From Rhipidocladum racemiflorum (Eukaryota; Streptophyta; Magnoliopsida; Poales; Poaceae): a DNA stretch of 64,000 bases. Positions 56,462 to 64,000 of this stretch are shown here, in pieces. Where the stretch lies: contig CM070571.1 in the NCBI GenBank assembly GCA_036346355.1, positions 50,054,293 to 50,118,292 on the forward strand. The letters are read 5' to 3'. Position 1 is the first letter of the stretch, and every line of letters starts with the position of its first letter. The position numbers and the translations under genes were made by a program. The notes below the pieces were generated by a model. That model was not told the DNA's origin. It worked only from the letters and a program-made list of their open reading frames with translations, and ran no database searches.

Positions 56462-58094
56462 GGCTCTGTCCAGTGGTAGTTATTTTATGGCAGATTTGAT
56501 TATTTACCATAAAGTTGATTTGTATTTAATGATTTATTATGTCATTTTTTATTAATATGTGGTCTCTGAGTCCAAACATCAGTGAGACTTTTAAGTGCTG
56601 TGGTTTTTGCAAATCAACAAATGTACATCAATTTTATGATAAACAATTAATTATTTCTTGTTTTATAGGGAGTTGAAGGAGATAATCTCCGGTTAGACTT
56701 CTAGGTGCTGTTGTTTTTGCAAATGGGCCCTCCAAAGACTGGTGGTGTGGAAGTATTATCCAAAAGCATTTAGACGACAATAATAATAAAACTCTTATGT
56801 GGGGAAGTTTTGGAGGCCATCCAGGGCCTCCACTTCACTCACCGCCATTTTGAAAAAAGTTTCTCTGTTTTCTTTAAATTATGAATAGGTCTCCGTAAAA
56901 TTACAAAAAAAGTCCTTCGTGATTTTTTTAAAAAAAATTCCTCAAGCCTATGAGGGTAAAAAAAACACATTTTTCAAAATAAACTCTGTGTTCTTCCGAA
57001 TAGCGTTTAGGTCCCTCTTTCGTTACTTTACAAAAAAAAACTTCCGTTAAATACGAATCTCGAATGAACCATTTTCTAATTTTTCAGAGTAGCGCTCAGG
57101 TCCAAAAGAATAACAAACAGGTCCCCGTCCCTTACGTACAGGTCTTTTCTCTGTTTTTCCCGAAAAAAACAATTTCATCACAAGAAATATGTGTACAGCT
57201 CTATCTATAGAGTTTTTTTTGCAACTTGATCTCTAATATTTTCTAAAACATGTATTATTACCCGGTGAACGTTCGCCATTTTTCCCAAGAAAACCAATTT
57301 TGTCAAAAGAAATATGTGTACAACTCTCTATCTCTATAGTTTTTTTTGTACCTCGATCGCTAATATTTTTCGGAACAAGAAATATGTGTACAGCTGTATC
57401 TCTAGAGTTTTTTTTTGCAACTCGATCTATAATATTTTTCGAAACATGTATTATTACCCAGTGAATGTATAGAGTGCTAAACTCGCCAAAAGAAGGTCAA
57501 GAAGGTCCTTTCTCCGTTTTACTTGGAAAAAAATAAATTCGTCAAAAGAAAATGTGTACAACTCTATCTCTATAATTTTTTTGGCAACTCAAAATCTAAT
57601 ATTTTTCGGAACATGTATTATCATTTTTTTTTTGCAAAAAGGCCCATTGTTACGCAAATTCGTCGACGGTTCCTACCTAGCGTATTTTTTTTAAAAAAAA
57701 TACAAGAGAACAAAAAAAAAAACGCTTAGATCCTGCTACCTTTTTTTAGAAAAAAAAACTTGAATCAAATTTCACAGGCGCGACAACACGTGCGACCCTA
57801 CCTATTGTTTTTTACGGCTAGATGGCTGGCACCCTACACAAGACCATGGAGGCTTCTTGTATGCTATCCTTGTTATGATTTTGTATGTGTTTGTACTTTG
57901 TACTTTTGTACCGTTATGGTAACTGGGCCAATTTTTTGGTACTAAAGGATGCACAAGATACGTAGAAAATTTGAAATGAGGACGGTAGAGATGCTGAACC
58001 CATGTTTTTGCCACTAAATGAGGAGAGCAGATAGCAATGTAATTATTCTACTTTTGTATTAAAAGCTTGATAAAGAATGCCGATTACATAGGAG
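56462..58094. other. AT-rich intergenic DNA with degenerate tandem repeats
   Basis: No gene is seen. From about 56880 to 57720 the sequence is built from T-rich and A-rich runs with repeated words. A 40-bp piece around TAGGTGCTGTTGTTTTTGCAA occurs in diverged form at about 56590 and 56700. Confidence 0.5.
57180..57640. repeat. Degenerate repeat around GAAATATGTGTACA
   Basis: GAAATATGTGTACA(G/A)CTCTATCTCTA is present at about 57184, 57310, 57379 and 57549. Each is followed by a T-run, CAACTCGATC and TAATATTTTTCGGAACATG, with uneven spacing of roughly 70-170 bp. Confidence 0.7.
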
Positions 58095-58484
58095 CAGGGT
58101 TTGCAATATCATCGATAATCTCTCGAATATTGCGATTATCGACTATATCAAGCTGGTTTGATATTTAATACCGGTTGGTAAACTGGATAAATTCAATAAA
58201 AAATCAAAAAAAATTATGTGACACAAATATCACTTGATTTTCGATGAATATCGAGCGAAAATTGCTCAAAAAATCGCCTGATGAAGAAGTTCGCAAATAT
58301 CACGATTATCGAGGCAAATATCGTGATTATCGGTGAATACCAATCGATTTTTCTTTTTTTGAATTTTTTCGCCAAAAAAATTGACTTTAGTACCTTCGTT
58401 TTCTTAACGATTTTTTACTCGATTTTGTCGATTATCAAAATTTAAAAATTATTCGATTATCGATATATCGATATAGTGAACCTG
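58095..58484. mobile_element. Non-autonomous hAT element, family A copy 2
   Basis: The 390-bp unit begins CAGGGTTTGCAATATC and ends ATATAGTGAACCTG. Its 8-bp flanks are CATAGGAG (58087-58094) and CATAGCAG (58485-58492), seven of eight matching. The interior shares the ATAATCG/CGATTATC-rich character of 6238-6657. No coding frame is present. Confidence 0.8.
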
Positions 58485-60512
58485 CATAGCAGATTATGCT
58501 ATCATTTGTTGTTCTAATATCCGAGGCCCTGTTTTGGCTAAAGCTCTTGCTCGGACTTTTGGTTCCAGAAGTTAGCTTCCTGTAGAAGCAGCTTCCGATA
58601 GAATTGGAAGCCTGAAATGAAAGGGCGTATAGCTAGATATTACTTCTTCATTTTTTTTAAGTGACATTTTTCGCTCTTTCACGGTCCCACAGATGTGATT
58701 TTCACAGTTACTTTTTATAAATTTATCTTATTATATAACAATAAAATTATAATATGATAGAAGTATTTTTAACAAAAAATATAATGCTATAGTTTTTATG
58801 TAGCCAATTTAGATAGTTTTAAAAATATTAGTAGTAAAATTTCAGAAAGTTTGAAGTCACATATTCTACTGTGTCAAATTAAAATAAACGGAGGGAGCAG
58901 TTTTGACTCCTAATATATTTTGTTCGATAAATTTACCCTCGGATTCCCTTTCATCCCATCCTCTCTATCCCATCGTTTTCTTCACATTCTCTCCACTTCC
59001 ATGTTTCGAGTAATTTTTCTAGAGGCATATGAGTTTCAAGATGCAACGATAGGCAAAGGCGTTCAAAGGAGAAGAGGTGAAGTTTTGTGAGGAGGGGATG
59101 GTGCAATACAAGCTGTGGGATCAAATTTGAAGAATGACAATAAAATTCGACCAAGGGCGGCACAACTCAAGATGTACATCCGGTTTCGAGTAATTTTGTA
59201 ATTAATGAATCAAAGCAGGAGCAGAATTGGTGGAGCAACCTTTCTCCTCCTCTGAATCATATATAACTTATATCATATCATATATATAACTTATAGTTCA
59301 TAGTGATGTACGGGTTCTCCTCCGTCTCCCTGACAAGTGGCAATTTTTCTCTGTAGTTTCTACAGTACAACGCTATATAGTCTTGTATATTTATTACCCC
59401 TCATGTTTCACAAGCACGCCGTAGCTCAGTTGGTTAGAGTATTCACCTCTCTCAGCGACCGGTCTTTGTTTTGAATCTTAGAAAAAATTTTAAATTATTT
59501 TGTTTACTTAAAACTTTTTAAAGGAAACTACAGTAAATTATTTCAAAAAAAAATCCAAAAAATATAAAAATTTTAAAATTATTAAAAAAGACAGCTTTTC
59601 CTTTTTTACTTTCTCAGTGTTTCTAGAAAATTTTTTCTCTATTAAAATTCAGAAAACACCCACGACAACATGTGAAATCATATATCATATAATATCAATG
59701 ATTTTACTTTCCAAAAAATATTTTTAAAAAAAAAATTTGATCCGTTTTCCACCCGAGCTAGGGTGATTTTATTTTTAAAAAACTATTTCCAAAAAAAACA
59801 TTTCCTCTTTTTGTTAAATTCGCTGTCTATCTCGATAATTCTTTCCGTCTACAGCAACATTTTTGGAGGCATATTTTTTTAAGTATTCCGAAAAAATATT
59901 TTCTCTCTATTAAATTCTCCGTCTATATCGACAATTCTTTCCGCCCGCAGCAACACACAGGCCACTTTGCATCTAGTTTAAACAACAATCACCGCTAGCT
60001 TCTCCAAATGTTTGAGTGCCCTGTTTGGCCTGATGGCTTCAGCTTTTGCTGAGAAGCTGTCGGAGCAGAACCAAATCGGGCCTAGCAATCAACAATATTC
60101 AACCATGATGAGAAGAGAAGGATTAAATATGAATTGAATAGTGGTGAAATCGTGTTCGTATTCATATTTTAAAAAAGAATACGAATAAAAATAAAAATTT
60201 GAATTGAATATCTACTTAATTCGGTGAGATCCAAAATCATCAAAACTTACGTAAATGTGATGATATTTGTGACATATTATCTTTTTACGTCATCGTATTC
60301 AGATCCATATTTTTTTTATATAAATACGAATACAGGATAAATTGTTAATCGGATAAGAAAACCTATACTGTATCCTATCGAATGTGGTAGCAAGATAATA
60401 CAGATAATTGTATCTATTTCCCATTGCTAGCTACCACCATCCGCTAGTATCTTCATGCGATAGCGCAATTACCGGAGGACGTAGCGGAGAAAATCCCCGT
60501 GCACACAGGGGA
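58485..60512. other. Intergenic AT-rich DNA with small repeat fragments
   Basis: No gene is seen. There is a TGTTTTGGCTAAAGCTC/GGAAGCCTG MITE-like piece at about 58530-58630. Two diverged copies of a unit with ATTCTTTCCGYCYRCAGCAACA end near 59865 and 59955. A tiny inverted repeat GCCCTGTTTGG...CCAAATCGGGC lies at 60018-60081. Confidence 0.5.
59415..59480 (+). repeat. tRNA-related SINE-like fragment
   Basis: CGCCGTAGCTCAGTTGGTTAG is a perfect tRNA D-arm/A-box. The downstream GGTCTTTGTTTTGAATCTTA resembles a mutated B-box (GGTTCGAATCC). The anticodon stem does not pair well and there is no acceptor stem, so it is not a working tRNA gene. A tRNA-derived SINE remnant is likely. Confidence 0.5.
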
Positions 60513-61020
60513 TAGGTGGGTATTCGATTTTTTGTTTTAAATTAATTTGGTTGGCTATTAAATTTCTCGGATCAAAATTAAAAACCAAACCGAATTAATT
60601 GAAATATTTTGCTTTGGTTAATTCGGTTTTTTCGTTAACCAAAATATGAATAAACACTTTGTACATTAGATTTTATTTTTCTCATGTCACAACACAGAGT
60701 AGAGTTAAAGCTACACAATATTCATAGGTTATTACAGTATATGTATAGTAAAATATATAAACATACCACACATATGCATAAGATGTTAGAACATGAGAAT
60801 TTTTTGTTAGCTTTAGGAAGAACATTATAAAAGTAGTATTGCATATGGGCTATTTGGTTATTCGCTTATTTCAGTTTTTGGAATAAAAAAACCAAACCGA
60901 ATACTGAAAACCGAATTATACCAAAACAAAAATCAAACCGAAAACCATCAACCGAAACAACCAAAATAATCAGTTAATTCAGTTCGATTATATAGTTACG
61001 GTTTTAAAATGCTAACCCTA
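60513..61020. mobile_element. Candidate hAT-like element with GGTTTTCGGTT-rich ends
   Basis: The left end TAGGTGGGTATTCGATTTT and right end reading TAGGGTTAGCATTTT in reverse complement form weak terminal repeats. Subterminal TTAATTCGGTTTT and AACCGAAAAC words mirror each other as in 35976-37047. The flanking octamers do not match well, so the boundaries are tentative. Confidence 0.45.
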
Positions 61021-61347
61021 GAGGAGAGTGAGGGGAGAGGTGAGTCCGAGGGCGGTTTTGGAAGGGTGCGTGGGATTGGACGATTGTCAGGGCGCAAGTG
61101 TGCGATAGAGACGGCAGACATGGGGTTTGTTTTTTCCAGTTTATTTTAGATGCGGTTTTTTAATTAGAGTTGTTTTTTTTTACCGTGGTGTGATGCTTAT
61201 ACAAAAAGGGGAGGATGGAGTGTAGCTCTCCTTTTATATTAGTAGAGATTTCAATCCTACACAATTCATTTATTTTGACAATTCAATTCTAATTTTCAAA
61301 AATCAACAATTCAAAATTCTATTTAGTTGGCGTGATCGAGCAATGAT

Positions 61348-61981
61348 CAAGGTTCAAAATCCCAGCTAAATCTCAGATTTCGGCTCCTCCCGAGATTTAT
61401 AATCTTGGTGGAATAAAAAAATTAAACAAATCAAATTGCTACAATACTTTCAAAAATTTTCACGAGATTTCAATAAATCTCGCTGAAATCTCATTGTTTT
61501 GGACTGGATTTTATGCCTTTTAATTAGACCGGATTGTATTGTGTTTGGACCAGATTTGATGCCTATTTTGGGGGTGAGGATTGTAATACCATTTGCAAGG
61601 AATAGATATAAAAAAATTGTAATAAGAACACAACGTTCCTTTAGCTCACTTGGTTAGAGCCCTTTCGTTTTTTGTTGCTTGCATTTCCAACCTAGACCGA
61701 GCTGCACCTTAACGTGATGCCTTAGACCATTTCTCAACCATCTCCATTTCATGTCATAACATTATTTTTCCGATTTTTTGTAGCCTACGAAGACCATTTG
61801 GGGTTAAAAAGTGCCAAGATTTTGGCACTTTCCAACAAAATTTCAATAATTTCTTCTGAAATCTCGGTTCAAAAAACTCCAAATTTTAATTTTGCTTTTT
61901 GAATTTCATTCGGATTTTGTTTGAAATTTTGTATTTCGGTCTAATCCTAGATATAGTCCAAAAACAAAATTTGAAACCTTG
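61348..61981. mobile_element. Non-autonomous hAT-like element, family B copy 2
   Basis: The 634-bp unit begins CAAGGTTCAAAATCCC and ends AAATTTGAAACCTTG, a clear inverted repeat. The octamers GCAATGAT (61340-61347) and ACAACGAT (61982-61989) match at six of eight positions, suggesting an old hAT duplication. The interior has many AAATCTC/GAGATTT words and a CTTTAGCTCACTTGGTTAGAG tRNA-like fragment at about 61640. It is related to the insertion at 46799-47731. Confidence 0.72.
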
Positions 61982-62233
61982 ACAACGATCTCCAGTCGAG
62001 CATCTATTTGATGATTCTAATTGGCAGGTACATCTCTCTTTTTTTCAGAAACTTACAATGTATGATCTTTCTTTGCACCAGACATGCTCCAGTATAGTTT
62101 TCAATGGCAATGAGCAACATCCGACGATGGGTCAGGCGGAGCAGCATGGCAACAACGACCGGCCGGCGAGGCAGAACGAGGACGGACGAACAGAGGCAAC
62201 AGGTAACATCAAACATCAGTAGATGGCGGCAGA

Positions 62234-62552
62234 ATTTATTTTTATTTAATATTTATTTTATATCTTTTTTTCAAAAATAATCGAGATAAAAAATATTACG
62301 AAAATAGATACCCGTCACCCGGGGGCGATCGCCCCATATTGGGGCGATAGGGACCTGTATGCAAAAACGCAATTGCAAAAATGGACACAGAGGAAAGAGT
62401 TGATTTTTCAACATTTTTTGCATCCAAGTACCTATCGCCCCAATATAGGTCAATCGTTCCATATTCAGGCAACGGGTACCTATTTTCGCAAAATAAAATT
62501 CCGTTGATTATTTTTGAAAAAAAGATTTAAAATAAATATTAAATAAAAAAAT
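62234..62552. repeat. Foldback (long inverted repeat) element
   Basis: The left arm (about 62234-62320) contains TTTAATATTTATTTTA, CTTTTTTTCAAAAATAATC and GAAAATAGATACCCGT. The right arm (about 62463-62552) is its reverse complement, with small gaps. The loop contains GGGCGATCGCCCC and GGGGCGATAGG words, themselves partly palindromic. This is a MITE-like foldback; the family and target duplication are not established. No gene is seen in 61990-62940. Confidence 0.75.
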
Positions 62553-62940
62553 TTCGATGGTGGCATAGAAGAAAGCTGGTAAATAGTATCGATTAGACGT
62601 TAACTTTCTTCTGCTACAATCCTCCCAGTTCGCTTGAATGACTGACATAACAGGCTCAACAAGTTCAAAGTTCTGAACCAGTCTGCAATGCCACATGTAC
62701 GAGATATGACACTTTCAAAGCTTTGCTAACAACTTGGGAAAGGAACACAATTTCGATGTGCAGAAAGTCTGTAATTAGGGCATCATTTGGTACAAATGGT
62801 TTACGTCCGTCATTTTCTCCGCTTTTGAACCCTGGAATGCCAGAGGTTCCCTCCAGCAGCAGCTATATCCCATGGTGTGCGTATTCACAAGAATCATATC
62901 ATTCTCAGAAGTTGTATAGCCAAGACGAAAATTAGGGCGT

Positions 62941-63642
62941 TCAGTTGATCTTGGGCTTTGGCCTCCTTGGCCGTAGAAGAAACCAAAGCAACACAAAAAC
63001 AGCAAGAAAAGCTGGGATGGTTGTCAAGTCTAGCTGCACGTCGAGCTTTCTTTCATGGGTGCATTGGACAGGGTGCAGACTTGAAATGGTAGAGTTCACA
63101 GCATTAGCAAATCTGGAAAAGCAAAAAAAAAGCAACATTGTATTCAGAACACCAAACAGATAACTAATCAGGCTTATATTCTAGTCGAGGACATAACTCC
63201 GTTCATAACAAAAATAATAATACTAGAGTACATAAATAGTATACTAGTTGAAATATGTAAGCAGATAATTGACATTTGCTTTAATAGTAAGCGAGTTTTT
63301 TTTAAATGTAATCTTAACAGACCATATATATCTACCTCACAATGTAAAACAAAAGATAAAAATGAGATGAAATTCAAGTACAAAGCCTAAGGAGTTAAGG
63401 AGTACTAACCCATGAGATGCAACCTCAAGCAACGGCATAAGCTTTACCTCATCACCATATCGCAGCCCTTTAGACATAGCCGAGACCTAAATGCACACCA
63501 AACATAAGCCCATGTAATGTAAAAATAAATACGAAAAGGAACATCTGGCAGCAACTTACTCTTCTCCACAAGCTAACAACAGAATTGTACTTTTCAACCA
63601 TCACTCTCTCCTGAGTCTTAAAAAGTTTAAAGCCTTGTTCAG
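62941..63642 (-). CDS. 3' end of a gene with a C-terminal membrane anchor, function unknown
   Basis: Three exons on the minus strand splice in phase with GT-AG sites: 63642-63560 (EQGFKLFKTQERVMVEKYNS then VVSLWRR), 63486-63410 (VSAMSKGLRYGDEVKLMPLL then EVASH), and 63112-62941 (FANAVNSTISSLHPVQCTHE, KLDVQLDLTTIPAF, stop at 62941). The last exon has a hydrophobic segment of about 20 residues (LAVFVLLWFLL) followed by a short basic tail RPRRPKPKIN, as in a tail-anchored or type I membrane protein. The 5' part is probably outside the window to the right. I do not recognise the family. Intact phases and no stops suggest a live gene. Confidence 0.65.
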
Positions 63643-64000
63643 CTAAAAAATGTTAAGGTTCTTCAAGAAAGATTTCGAGGGTACACAATGCAAACATACG
63701 TGAGGCTTTTTTTCCTTTTATTAATGGGGAATGCCCAGTTTCTGCAGAAGGTATTATAGCACTCCTAACTGGGTTTGAATCCACAACCTCCACCATAAAT
63801 GCCAGTTGGACTACCAATTGGTCGGCATAGGAGGCATTGTGTTGTCTTCCTGCAAAGAACCTAATTAATGCCCTTAACTAGTAAAAGTTTTGGATTGTAC
63901 AAAATTCACTTATGATTTCATTCCTGTTCCATTGTGGATTCTAATAACCACTTGGCATGGATTAAGCCAATACACAAATCCCTAGGCCAAGTGATTCTGC
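63643..64000 (-). other. Intron or upstream part of the 3'-edge gene
   Basis: This stretch should be intron if the gene continues beyond the edge. It contains a minus-strand B-box-like GGATTCAAACCC (about 63770), possibly a SINE remnant, and T-rich runs. No further exon was recognised. Confidence 0.4.

Noticed and set aside
59415..59480. Functional tRNA gene
   Set aside because: A good D-arm but no paired acceptor stem, a poor anticodon stem and a mutated B-box.

Overview
The window is nuclear DNA from a flowering plant, almost certainly a grass (Poaceae). The evidence is split genes with GT-AG introns, very long Ty3/gypsy solo LTRs of the TGTAACAYCC...CA type, Angela/BARE-like Copia LTRs, a Tourist-type MITE and Helitrons with grass-style termini. 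It is dominated by nested transposable elements. I see one complete host gene, the 3' end of a second, one host gene destroyed by a retrotransposon, and about six captured or decayed gene fragments. The species cannot be fixed from sequence alone.

Layout. 1-8 kb: retroelement-derived DNA, a truncated gypsy LTR with a Copia solo LTR inside it (3896-5539, TSD GTTTA), and a small hAT element (6238-6657). About 8-25 kb: an old plus-oriented LTR-like sequence broken by three later insertions with readable target sites: a 4.5 kb gypsy solo LTR (10329-14815, TSD CCTTT), an apparently intact Ac-like hAT transposon with its transposase gene (14909-19093, TSD GTAGTAGC), and a 5.5 kb Helitron with captured gene pieces (19380-24879). 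25.5-37.7 kb: the one complete host gene, a catalytic subunit of mitochondrial NAD-dependent isocitrate dehydrogenase, seven exons and 362 codons, stretched to 11 kb by a solo LTR and hAT elements in introns 1 and 6. 39-43 kb: a second Helitron of the same family with parts of three unrelated genes (SDR, VAC14 and an MFTEGLD-type plant protein). 43.6-56.5 kb: an RD19-like papain-family cysteine protease pseudogene split by a 10.25 kb Copia element, which itself carries a 1.2 kb solo LTR in its RNase H region and a further insertion in its 3' LTR. 56.5-62.9 kb: AT-rich intergenic DNA with tandem repeats and small hAT-like and foldback elements. 62.9-64 kb: the 3' end of a minus-strand gene with a C-terminal membrane anchor, which I cannot name.

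How it fits together. The main content is a record of insertion. Perfect or near-perfect target duplications date several events relative to each other, and two Helitrons with nearly identical ends show one family collecting host exons. No new defence, metabolic or signalling system is visible. The most unusual items are the sister Helitrons, the intact Ac-like element with AAACGG-rich ends and a strict 34-bp array, a terminal hairpin that seems to covary between two gypsy LTRs, and the layered destruction of the protease gene. All positions were read by eye; no alignment or database search was run.
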